5,061 bases of DNA from Clostridiales bacterium (GCA_019418195.1 DYCJ01000005.1:14997-20057); one strand, 5' to 3'. Positions 1 to 5,061 are shown, counted from the stretch's first letter. The notes: generated from the letters alone by a model not told the origin. Translations and numbers: made by a program.

Positions 1-2
1 GG

Positions 3-110
3 TATTCGTTTTATGTAAGCGATGCAGCGGAGAAATTCCGCAGATTTGCGAACACAGTGATGCCGTTTGATGTGCCTACGACAAATGTCGTAAATATAGA
101 AGAGTATTAG
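3..110 (+). CDS. murI: Probable glutamate racemase, C-terminal end only (5' truncated by window)
   Basis: Only the last 35 codons and the TAG stop at 108-110 are visible, in the frame beginning at base 3. The peptide begins YSFYVSDAAEKF and ends VVNIEEY. The FYVSD...EKF element followed by a short tail resembles the C-terminus of clostridial glutamate racemases, which interconvert L- and D-glutamate in the cytoplasm for peptidoglycan synthesis. The active-site cysteines lie outside the window, so function cannot be verified here. A DUF1934 gene begins 3 bases downstream, and I recall this order from Lachnospiraceae, which supports the call. The other two forward frames have stops at 16-18 and 68-70, so this is the only frame open up to the next gene. 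The assignment is by pattern recognition of a short tail and is moderately sure. Confidence 0.65.
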   Translation, partial: YSFYVSDAAEKFRRFANTVMPFDVPTTNVVNIEEY

Positions 111-113
111 GAA

Positions 114-593
114 ATGAAAAAGGAAGTTTTGGTCAGCATATCAGGAAAACATATCGACATCATGAATGATCCGACAGCAGGCTATGAGACGGGAGACGAC
201 GATATCGAGGTCGTGACCCCGGCTAATTATTACTGTAAGAACGGAAAACATTATATCATCTATGACGAAGTGCTCGAAGGAATGGCGGGAACGATACGTA
301 ATAAGATCAAGATCACCGGGACCGACAGCATAGAGATCATGAAGAGCGGTGCTTCCAGCTCTCATATGATTTTTGAGAGAAACAGGAAGAATCAGACGTA
401 CTACCGCACGCCTTACGGTCAGATGCTGATCGGAGTAAATACAAAAAATATGGAAGTCAGCGTCGATGATGACAAGATCAAAGTCAGCCTTGACTATGAA
501 CTCGATGTCAACCATGAACCTCTGGCTGACTGCAGGATCAAAATGAATATCATGTCCAAAAACGATCCGGATTTCACAGTGCTCAGCAGTTAA
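114..593 (+). CDS. DUF1934 family protein (YwiB-like beta-barrel)
   Basis: The product is 159 aa, a normal length for DUF1934 (the family of Bacillus subtilis YwiB). I recall this family as small soluble calycin-like beta-barrel proteins with no established biochemical role. The pattern fits. It opens with an N-terminal strand KKEVLVSISGKH, has a central YYCKNGKHYIIYDE hairpin and the motif YRTPYGQMLIGV near residues 97-108, and ends with alternating-hydrophobicity strands that include DYELDVN and KMNIM. There is no signal peptide or membrane segment, so it should be cytoplasmic. The gene starts 3 bases after the upstream stop. The best Shine-Dalgarno candidate is AGAAGAG at 98-104, inside the upstream gene, so translational coupling is likely. 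It is probably the last gene of its operon, because the hairpin at 593-666 begins at the last base of its stop codon. Family assignment is fairly sure; function is unknown. Confidence 0.8.
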   Translation: MKKEVLVSISGKHIDIMNDPTAGYETGDDDIEVVTPANYYCKNGKHYIIYDEVLEGMAGTIRNKIKITGTDSIEIMKSGASSSHMIFERNRKNQTYYRTPYGQMLIGVNTKNMEVSVDDDKIKVSLDYELDVNHEPLADCRIKMNIMSKNDPDFTVLSS

Positions 594-666
594 AAAAGGG
601 ACGTTTTCGGAATATATATCATAACGCAAAACCGTTCCGATATATACTCCGAAAACGTCCCTTTTT
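593..666. terminator. Long bidirectional terminator-type hairpin between convergent genes
   Basis: The left arm 593-620 and right arm 639-666 are reverse complements over 28 positions, with a single A/C mismatch (612 against 647). They enclose an 18-base loop (621-638). The outer end of the stem is AAAAAGGGACG paired with CGTCCCTTTTT, so transcripts from either strand end the hairpin in a run of five U. It lies between the stop of the DUF1934 gene and the stop of the convergent gene at 679. This is the expected place for a shared Rho-independent terminator. Inside the loop, AACG (623-626) can also pair with CGTT (633-636). The stem is much longer than a typical terminator stem. Confidence 0.85.
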
Positions 667-678
667 AAAACCATATGA

Positions 679-1119
679 TCACGATTTGTTCCGGCGGAAG
701 AATCCTTTCTTCTTCTGCGGCTGTTCGATGGAACCGCCTCTGACGCTTTTGATACCTGTTATGTAAAGTCCGCTCACTACGGCTTTTATCTCTTTTTTTA
801 CAGGGATGACCTCAAATACTTTGCTGTCACACATCAGAGTCATGATCCTCGGGCCGACTTTTGCCTTAACGACCGGAACTTTCGTACGCCTTAAATATTT
901 CGGCGTGTTTTCAAGAACAATAGCAGGGAGACCTGCTTCTTTTAGTTTCATTTTCTTTTTATCGATGACGAGCATGCTCACCGTCTGAGCCGCTGCTTCC
1001 ATCTGCTCCTGCTGCTCGGCCTGTTTCTTTTCAGCTCTTTTGCCGAAGAAATACAAGGCAATGCAGGCGGCGATCAGGACAACGAGAATGACGATAAATA
1101 CAATGGTGCCTGTACTCAC
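679..1119 (-). CDS. Small single-pass membrane protein of unknown function (likely Lachnospiraceae-conserved)
   Basis: The product is 146 aa. Residues 5-25 form a clear hydrophobic membrane segment (TIVFIVILVVLIAACIALYFF). This is followed by a charged Glu/Lys/Gln-rich stretch at 26-45 that could be a short coiled coil. A compact domain at about 46-128 has alternating hydrophobic residues and contains KAKVGPRIMTLMCD and VSGLYITGIKSVRGG. The tail is strongly basic (KKKGFFRRNKS). The positive charges after the segment predict a cytoplasmic C-terminal domain anchored by the N-terminus. The start is GTG at 1117-1119, fixed by an AGGAGGG ribosome binding site 7 bases upstream. The gene has its own promoter, diverges from cls and converges on the DUF1934 gene, so it is probably monocistronic. 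I do not recognise a named family or function; the sequence looks like a conserved hypothetical of Lachnospiraceae. Confidence 0.8.
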   Translation of the reverse strand: MSTGTIVFIVILVVLIAACIALYFFGKRAEKKQAEQQEQMEAAAQTVSMLVIDKKKMKLKEAGLPAIVLENTPKYLRRTKVPVVKAKVGPRIMTLMCDSKVFEVIPVKKEIKAVVSGLYITGIKSVRGGSIEQPQKKKGFFRRNKS

Positions 1120-1126
1120 GATAGAA

Positions 1127-1133
1127 CCCTCCT
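1127..1133 (-). promoter_or_regulatory. Strong ribosome binding site fixing a GTG start
   Basis: On the minus strand this reads AGGAGGG, a near-perfect Shine-Dalgarno sequence. It sits 7 bases before the GTG at 1119-1117. It is the evidence for using GTG as the start of the small membrane protein gene. Confidence 0.8.
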
Positions 1134-1166
1134 AAACCTTAGATTTTCCGCTTTTGCGCACATAGT

Positions 1167-1195
1167 ATTTTAACATTGTTTCAGGACAAGTGCAA
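1167..1195 (-). promoter_or_regulatory. Sigma-A-like promoter for the small membrane protein gene
   Basis: Read on the minus strand, TTGCAC (1195-1190) is followed after 17 bases by TAAAAT (1172-1167). The -35 box matches the consensus at 5 of 6 positions and the -10 box at 5 of 6, with ideal spacing. Transcription would start near 1160 and give a 5' leader of about 40 bases before the GTG at 1119. No other good promoter is visible for this gene. Confidence 0.65.
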
Positions 1196-1224
1196 GATAA
1201 TAAGTGCATTTTAGAGGTTTAGGG

Positions 1225-1254
1225 TTTACTTTTCGAGGGAGAACCGAGTATACT
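1225..1254 (+). promoter_or_regulatory. Sigma-A-like promoter for cls
   Basis: TTTACT (1225-1230) and TATACT (1249-1254) are separated by 18 bases. The -10 box is strong (5 of 6) and the -35 is moderate (4 of 6). An overlapping alternative -10, TATAGT at 1257-1262, is present but lacks a good -35. Transcription would start near 1261. This is the first base region of a foldable leader that ends just before the cls ribosome binding site. The promoter is back to back with the minus-strand promoter, with the two -35 boxes about 30 bases apart. Confidence 0.5.
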
Positions 1255-1262
1255 GTTATAGT

Positions 1263-1323
1263 AGTGTCTCCAAGGGGCGGTCCGTCTTCAGCAGTTGGAA
1301 CGAAGAGCGGATGTGGAAACACT
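1263..1323 (+). promoter_or_regulatory. Foldable 5' leader of the cls mRNA (candidate regulatory or stabilising structure)
   Basis: The outer arms AGTGTCTCCA (1263-1272) and TGGAAACACT (1314-1323) pair over 10 positions with one C/A mismatch. A second stem lies inside it. Bases 1280-1289 (containing CCGTCTTC) pair with 1302-1312 (containing GAAGAGCGG) with one bulged A and two G-U pairs, closing a 12-base loop. The structure begins within a few bases of the predicted transcription start and closes 11 bases before the AGGAG of cls, so it leaves the ribosome binding site free. It matches no riboswitch class that I recognise. It could stabilise the 5' end, bind a protein, or be fortuitous. Confidence 0.4.
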
Positions 1324-1346
1324 GATATGAAAAAGGAGTTTGATTT

Positions 1347-2822
1347 ATGGCAGAAATGATTTGGAACGGAGTGGTGACGGTCTATGACTTTATCATGGAC
1401 AACATCGTTATCATTAATATCCTCTTTGCACTGATCATCGTGTTTTTTCAGAGGAGATCTCCGCAGACGGTATGGACATGGCTTCTTCTGCTTTATTTTA
1501 TACCGATACTCGGCTTCATCATGTATCTGGTGATCGGACAGGATTTTCACAAAAGCCGGATGTTTAAGGCGAAAGAGATAGAAGGGGAACTGAAATATGC
1601 TGTGCGCCGTCAGGAGGAAACGATCTACCACAAGCGCCTGCGGCTTGCTAATCCCGAGATGACCCGCTTTAAGGATCTGATCCTCTATAATCTTGAAGCG
1701 GGCGAGGCCGTCCTCACCGACAATAATGATATCAGGATATATACGGACGGTAAAGAGAAGTTCCGCGCACTCATCGAGGAGATGCGTCAGGCAAAACGTT
1801 ATATCCATGTGCAGTATTATATTATAAGAAATGATGAACTCTGGCAGGAGATCGAGAAAGTCCTTATCGAGAAATCCCGGGAAGGTGTGGAAGTGCGCGT
1901 ACTGTTTGACAGTATGGGATGCAGGACTATGAAGAATAAAGACTGGGAGCGCCTGGAAAACGAGGGGATTCAGGTGGCAGAGTTTTTCCCTGCACTGCTG
2001 GGTAAGCTGCAGCTCCGTGTGAATTACCGTAATCACAGGAAGATCGTGGTCATAGATGGCAGGATCGGATTTGTGGGCGGCTTCAATGTGGGACGGGAAT
2101 ACCTTGGCCGGGACAAGAAGTTCGGCTACTGGCGTGACACGCATCTGTGCATCGAGGGCGCCGCTGTGACATCGCTTGCAGTGAGGTTTGTACTTGACTG
2201 GAATTACGCGGCAAAAGAGAATCTGTTCCTTGAAGACACGCTCTTTGAGATCCCGCAGTATACAAGACACGGCAGGGATCCGGTGCAGATCATATCGAGC
2301 GGTCCGGATTCCCAGATCAAGACGATCCACGACAATTATCTTCGTCTGATCCACAGCGCAAAAGATCATGTATATATACAGACCCCGTATTTTATACCGG
2401 ATGACTCAATCCTCGACGCGCTTAAGATCGCCAGCAGGTCCGGGATCGATGTAAGGATCATGGTACCGTGCAAACCGGATCATCCGTTTGTCTATTGGGC
2501 CACTTATTCCTATGTGGGAGACATGGTTGCCGCCGGAGCGAAGTGTTATGTATATGATAACGGTTTCCTGCATGCAAAGACTATGTGCGTGGACGGCATG
2601 GTAGCATGTGTGGGAACGGCCAATATGGATATCCGCAGTTTCGGACTTAATTTTGAGGTTAACGCGGTCATTTACAGTGAAAGAACCGTGCAGAAGCTGG
2701 AGCGCGCATTTGAAAATGATATGACAAAGTGTACGCATGTGACGAGAAAAGTCTATGATGAGCGCAGTCTTGTCATTAAGGCGAAAGAGCAGTTTTCCAG
2801 ACTTCTGTCGCCGCTGCTGTAG
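1347..2822 (+). CDS. cls: Cardiolipin synthase (phospholipase D superfamily)
   Basis: The product is 491 aa, a normal full length for bacterial ClsA-type cardiolipin synthases. These enzymes join two phosphatidylglycerol molecules into cardiolipin plus glycerol at the cytoplasmic membrane. Two hydrophobic segments at about residues 18-35 and 42-63 form the N-terminal hairpin anchor. Both phospholipase D catalytic motifs are intact. The first is H230-x-K232-x4-D237 (HRKIVVID), followed by GFVGGFN. The second is H409-x-K411-x4-D416 (HAKTMCVD), followed by GTANMDIRSF. The family element TPYFIPDD occurs at 346-353. The ATG at 1347 is preceded by AAGGAG with 8-base spacing. The gene has its own promoter and a structured leader, and no obvious terminator follows its TAG. 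Assignment is very sure; substrate preference beyond the family norm cannot be read from sequence. Confidence 0.95.
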   Translation: MAEMIWNGVVTVYDFIMDNIVIINILFALIIVFFQRRSPQTVWTWLLLLYFIPILGFIMYLVIGQDFHKSRMFKAKEIEGELKYAVRRQEETIYHKRLRLANPEMTRFKDLILYNLEAGEAVLTDNNDIRIYTDGKEKFRALIEEMRQAKRYIHVQYYIIRNDELWQEIEKVLIEKSREGVEVRVLFDSMGCRTMKNKDWERLENEGIQVAEFFPALLGKLQLRVNYRNHRKIVVIDGRIGFVGGFNVGREYLGRDKKFGYWRDTHLCIEGAAVTSLAVRFVLDWNYAAKENLFLEDTLFEIPQYTRHGRDPVQIISSGPDSQIKTIHDNYLRLIHSAKDHVYIQTPYFIPDDSILDALKIASRSGIDVRIMVPCKPDHPFVYWATYSYVGDMVAAGAKCYVYDNGFLHAKTMCVDGMVACVGTANMDIRSFGLNFEVNAVIYSERTVQKLERAFENDMTKCTHVTRKVYDERSLVIKAKEQFSRLLSPLL

Positions 2823-2824
2823 AA

Positions 2825-2977
2825 AATCCTGATAATGCTTTTATTGTGGTCGCAAATTGGCTGCGTAATCATTCTACAATTTCGTTTTTGGGTTTGTGGG
2901 AACAGATTCATAATCCGGATTTTAAACCTATCGAATTCGATAGGTTTAAAGCAGAGTCAAGCATATCGGCAGCTTGA
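2825..2977 (+). pseudogene. Decayed fragment of a KilA-N domain gene
   Basis: This frame has no usable start and is closed by TGA at 2975-2977. It encodes a peptide containing ANWLRNHSTISFLGLWEQ and then HNPDFKPIEFDRFKAE. This matches the recurring core of bacterial KilA-N domain proteins (pattern NWLRN..T.EFLG.WE...NP.FK..EF..FK). KilA-N is a DNA-binding domain known from phages, large DNA viruses and bacterial accessory genes. About 45 residues are recognisable. The beginning of the domain is missing, and the part expected next (usually a SFTLSPKKWI-type segment) is absent, because the frame breaks just after FKAE. The fragment begins immediately after the cls stop codon. It is a gene relic rather than a working gene, and the domain identification is by recalled pattern only. 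Confidence 0.65.
2921..2950. repeat. 30-bp perfect palindrome
   Basis: The 30 bases are exactly equal to their own reverse complement. The left half begins TTTAAACCTATCG, the centre is the EcoRI-like hexamer GAATTC, and the ends are TTTAAA. As RNA it would fold into a 13-bp stem with an AAUU loop. No U-run follows (next bases GCAGAG), so it is not a standard terminator. The palindrome coincides with the codons for FKPIEFDRFK in the KilA-N remnant: Phe-Lys and Glu-Phe are written with the self-complementary hexamers TTTAAA and GAATTC. Part of the symmetry is therefore a by-product of coding. Confidence 0.9.
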
Positions 2978-3050
2978 AATTCTTAAAAAGAATCAGGAAA
3001 CGATTGAAGTATTGAAACACAATTTGATTGAGGGGACAGGCAGACGATAA
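2949..3050 (+). pseudogene. Orphan coding remnant with a predicted helical C-terminus, ends at TAA 3048
   Basis: In the frame ending with TAA at 3048-3050, the last 30 or so codons read like real protein. They include QAYRQLEILKKNQETIEVL and end in NLIEGTGRR, a hydrophilic, heptad-like helix. The same frame is open further back to an ATG at 2835, but that part only overlaps the KilA-N frame and has no ribosome binding site. I infer a leftover 3' end, either of the same disrupted KilA-N gene or of a neighbour deleted with it. The family is not recognised. The alternative is a small functional gene, for which no start signal is seen. Confidence 0.35.
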
Positions 3051-3089
3051 GTGATCAGGTTTTATCAAGTTTGAATAAAAAAGAGAAAG

Positions 3090-3094
3090 AGGAG
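3090..3094 (+). promoter_or_regulatory. Ribosome binding site fixing the lipoprotein start
   Basis: AGGAG lies 6 bases before the ATG at 3101. It selects this start over the upstream in-frame TTG at 3071, which has no ribosome binding site. Starting at 3101 also places the lysine-rich signal peptide exactly at the N-terminus. Confidence 0.8.
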
Positions 3095-3100
3095 ACAAAA

Positions 3101-4180
3101 ATGAAAAAGAAAATCGTAAGTGTAATGATGGCTGCCATGCTTGCAGCAAGTCTTGCAGGATGCAGCGGGGAGCTGTCCAATGACTATGTGACAGTGACAC
3201 AGTATAAAGGGCTTGAAGTGCCGCAGCCTGCTCCGGCGGAGGAAGTGACGGATGACCAGGTTGAGCAGGTGATCCAGAGCAATCTTTCAGCATCTTCTAC
3301 ACAGGAGGAGATCACAGGCCGCGCTGCCCAGACAGGTGATGTTGTAAATATTGATTATACCGGGTATATAGACGGAGAGGCATTTGACGGCGGTTCTGCG
3401 GAAGGTGCAGATCTGGAACTTGGAAGCGGCACATTTATCGGGGCGACCGATGATTATGCGGGATTTGAGGATCAGATCGAGGGACATAATACCGGTGATG
3501 AGTTCGATATTACAGTACAGTTCCCGGACCCATATGACCGGAATCCGGATATGTCAGGGGCAGTTGCGGATTTCCATATCGTGCTTAACTCTATATCCGA
3601 AGTAGTCACACCGGAGCTGACAGATGAGTGGGTGCAGGGGATCAGCGAAGAATCCAAAACTGTGGACGAGTACAGGGAGGAGATACGCACCCAGATCGAG
3701 GAGAACCTGCAGGCTTCTGTGGAGTCGGAACTGGAGGGATCCGTACAGAGCGCGCTGATGGAGAATGTTGAGATAAAATCATATCCGGAAGACAGGGTCG
3801 GGGAGCTGACGCAGCAGATGACAGATTACTATACCCAGCTCGCATCCATGTACGGTTTAGAACTTGGTGATTTTGTAGAGACATATCTGCAGATGACCGA
3901 GGAAGATTTTAACACCCAGATCGATGACTCCGTGCGCCAGGGCGTGGCAATGGAAGAAGCGATGAAGCTCATTGCAGAGAAACAGCACCTTGAACCATCG
4001 GACGAAGAATATGAAGAGGGCATTGCCCAGTATGCCGAAGATGCCGGATATGACGATGTGGAGGAATATACCAGTCAAGTGGGAGAAGATGAACTGAAAC
4101 TGACTATCCTGCGTGACAAAGTGACGGAATATCTGGTGGACAATTGCATTCAGGTGGAGCAGAGTGATGATTCAGAGTAG
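3101..4180 (+). CDS. Lipoprotein peptidyl-prolyl isomerase, trigger-factor-like (FKBP domain plus C-terminal chaperone domain)
   Basis: The product is 359 aa. A lipoprotein signal peptide occupies residues 1-20 (MKKKIVSVMM... LAG), with the lipobox LAGC and lipidated Cys21. After a short linker, the FKBP-type domain covers about 76-168. It contains DYTGYIDGEAFDGG (Y86, F95 and D96 at positions equivalent to FKBP active-site residues), LELGSGTFIG, GFEDQIEGH and FPDPY. Compared with trigger factor (…FIPGFE…) there are about five extra residues (ATDDY) before GFE. Residues about 170-345 resemble the helical C-terminal chaperone arm of trigger factor (PELTDEWVQ, VDEYREEIRTQIEENL). The N-terminal ribosome-binding domain of true trigger factor is missing. 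I infer an outer-membrane-leaflet foldase for secreted proteins, analogous in role to PrsA. It is co-transcribed with the epimerase-like gene 11 bases downstream. No convincing promoter is seen upstream; TTGATT (3024) with GATAAG (3046) at 16-base spacing is a weak candidate. Confidence 0.88.
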   Translation: MKKKIVSVMMAAMLAASLAGCSGELSNDYVTVTQYKGLEVPQPAPAEEVTDDQVEQVIQSNLSASSTQEEITGRAAQTGDVVNIDYTGYIDGEAFDGGSAEGADLELGSGTFIGATDDYAGFEDQIEGHNTGDEFDITVQFPDPYDRNPDMSGAVADFHIVLNSISEVVTPELTDEWVQGISEESKTVDEYREEIRTQIEENLQASVESELEGSVQSALMENVEIKSYPEDRVGELTQQMTDYYTQLASMYGLELGDFVETYLQMTEEDFNTQIDDSVRQGVAMEEAMKLIAEKQHLEPSDEEYEEGIAQYAEDAGYDDVEEYTSQVGEDELKLTILRDKVTEYLVDNCIQVEQSDDSE

Positions 4181-4184
4181 GAGG
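4179..4184 (+). promoter_or_regulatory. Ribosome binding site overlapping the upstream stop codon
   Basis: AGGAGG shares its first two bases with the TAG stop (4178-4180) of the foldase gene and sits 7 bases before the ATG at 4192. The overlap indicates one transcript and probable translational coupling. Confidence 0.8.
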
Positions 4185-4191
4185 TAGAGAG

Positions 4192-5061
4192 ATGAAACTG
4201 GAAAATCAGAGACTGTGTGTGGAAATTTCGGAAATGGGAGCAGAGGTGACCAGAATTTATGACAAAAAGAAGGGCGCAGAGCTTCTGTGGGAAGCAGATC
4301 CTGTATACTGGAAACGGCATTCCCCTGTCCTTTTCCCCAATGTAGGGAAGACGTATCGTAATACGGTCCTCATCAACGGCACGCATTACCCGACGTCACA
4401 GCATGGATTTGCAAGAGACAGTGTCTTTAAATGCATTTGTAAAAAAGATGACTCGGCTTCGTTCCTGTTTGCTTCAAGTGATGAGACGAAGGAAGTATAT
4501 CCGTTTGACTTTGAGCTGATCATCTCTTATTCATTACAGGAAAGCAGCCTGCGTGTGGAGTGGGAAGTCCGCAATGCGGGTGATGAGGATATGTATTTTA
4601 CGATCGGCGGACATCCGGCTTTCCGCTTTGCAAAACCGGAGGAAAAGAAGACAGATTATATTCTGAAATTCCCGGGGAAAGAAAAACTCAGATATGTCCT
4701 CATTGATCCGAATGAGGCGGCTGTAGATCCGGCGGACGTACATACGATAGATCTGCAGGACGGATGCTGTCCGGTCACGGAAGAAATGTTTGAGAATGAT
4801 GCCCTTATATTTGATGACGGTCAGATCGAAGAAGCGTGGATCTGTCATAAAGACGGCACGCCGTACGTGGGCATGAAATGTGAAGGCTTCCCGAACTTCG
4901 GCATCTGGTCCGTGAAGGATGCGCCGTTTGTCTGCCTGGAACCGTGGATGGGCAGGGCCGATGATATCGGATTTGACAAGGAGCTGTCAGAGAAGCCGAA
5001 TGTGAATAAGGCAGCACCGGGAGAGAGTTTCCGGAAAGATTATACGATAGTGGCAGGAGAC
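4192..5061 (+). CDS. Aldose 1-epimerase family protein (LacX-like), 3' end cut by window
   Basis: 290 codons are visible without a stop. The family is usually about 290-300 aa, so only a few residues should be missing. The fold belongs to the galactose mutarotase-like superfamily, which interconverts alpha and beta sugar anomers in the cytoplasm. Recognisable elements are HSPVLFPNVG (43-52), QHGFAR with His71, GGHPAF with His141, and LEPWMGRADD with Glu250 in the position of the catalytic base. The pattern SPVLFP...HGFAR...HPAF...PW.G.AD matches the LacX subgroup rather than classical GalM. The LacX substrate is not well defined; hexose or hexose phosphate is possible. There is no signal peptide. 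The gene follows the lipoprotein foldase by 11 bases with a stop-overlapping AGGAGG, so it is the second gene of that operon. Family assignment is sure; substrate is open. Confidence 0.88.
   Translation, partial: MKLENQRLCVEISEMGAEVTRIYDKKKGAELLWEADPVYWKRHSPVLFPNVGKTYRNTVLINGTHYPTSQHGFARDSVFKCICKKDDSASFLFASSDETKEVYPFDFELIISYSLQESSLRVEWEVRNAGDEDMYFTIGGHPAFRFAKPEEKKTDYILKFPGKEKLRYVLIDPNEAAVDPADVHTIDLQDGCCPVTEEMFENDALIFDDGQIEEAWICHKDGTPYVGMKCEGFPNFGIWSVKDAPFVCLEPWMGRADDIGFDKELSEKPNVNKAAPGESFRKDYTIVAGD

Noticed and set aside
141..674. A 177-codon minus-strand frame over the DUF1934 gene
   Set aside because: It reads straight through the long terminator hairpin and antisense to a recognisable DUF1934 protein. 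It has no protein-like features of its own.
1327..1359. A short leader ORF starting at ATG 1327 that overlaps the cls start
   Set aside because: It is only 10 codons, has no ribosome binding site, contains no codon run typical of attenuators, and includes the cls ribosome binding site by coincidence.
1170..2369. A 399-codon open frame on the minus strand, antisense to cls
   Set aside because: It lies mostly within the cls coding region and runs through the divergent promoter region. The peptide is rich in His/Cys/Ile and shows no family motif. cls has two intact HKD motifs on the other strand, so this is a composition shadow.
2979..2993. Small inverted repeat ATTCTT-AAA-AAGAAT considered as a terminator
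   Set aside because: The stem is short and A/T-only, with no following T-run. It is unlikely to terminate transcription.
2835..3050. A 71-codon ORF from ATG 2835 as a real small gene
   Set aside because: Its first half is the wrong-frame reading of the KilA-N remnant and there is no ribosome binding site before the ATG. Only its last 30 or so codons look protein-like, and these are reported as a remnant.
2820..3050. Possible TAG readthrough extending cls by about 75 codons, since the same frame stays open to TAA 3048
   Set aside because: The cls product already ends at a normal family length, and the extension is out-of-frame KilA-N remnant sequence. Nothing suggests programmed readthrough or pyrrolysine use.
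3071..3100. An upstream TTG start for the foldase gene
   Set aside because: It would add ten charged residues before the signal peptide and has no ribosome binding site. The ATG at 3101 has AGGAG at correct spacing.

Overview
The window looks like a chromosomal stretch from a Gram-positive, low-to-mid-GC Clostridia bacterium, most likely Lachnospiraceae. Evidence for this is the probable glutamate racemase followed by a DUF1934 protein, the strong AGGAGG-type ribosome binding sites, the lipoprotein form of a trigger-factor-like foldase, and a clostridial-type cardiolipin synthase. Assignments rest on recognised motifs and family patterns; no database search was run.

Layout. Positions 3-110 hold the last 35 codons of a probable glutamate racemase (murI, peptidoglycan D-glutamate supply). 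Three bases later comes a DUF1934 (YwiB-like) gene at 114-593. A very long, nearly perfect hairpin (593-666) starts inside that gene's stop codon. It can terminate both this operon and the convergent gene at 679-1119, which encodes a small single-pass membrane protein of unknown function. That gene starts with GTG behind a strong ribosome binding site. Positions 1120-1346 form a divergent promoter region with a sigma-A-like promoter in each direction and a foldable leader in front of cls. The gene at 1347-2822 is a complete cardiolipin synthase with two transmembrane segments and two intact HKD motifs.

Positions 2823-3100 are not plain spacer. Directly after the cls stop is a decayed fragment of a KilA-N domain gene (2825-2977). 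A 30-bp perfect palindrome is embedded in it, and a second coding remnant in another frame runs to 3050. The gene at 3101-4180 encodes a lipoprotein with an FKBP/trigger-factor prolyl isomerase domain and a trigger-factor-like C-terminal chaperone region, but no ribosome-docking domain. It is a probable extracytoplasmic foldase. Its stop codon overlaps the ribosome binding site of an aldose-1-epimerase-like (LacX-type) gene at 4192, which runs off the right edge at or near its end.

Most of the genes serve the cell envelope: cell wall precursor, membrane phospholipid, a membrane-anchored unknown and a surface foldase. The sugar epimerase is a metabolic partner of unclear connection. The window is mostly core genome. 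The points most worth a second look are the KilA-N relic with its palindrome, the 28-bp-stem terminator, the cls leader structure, and the lipoprotein trigger-factor paralogue.
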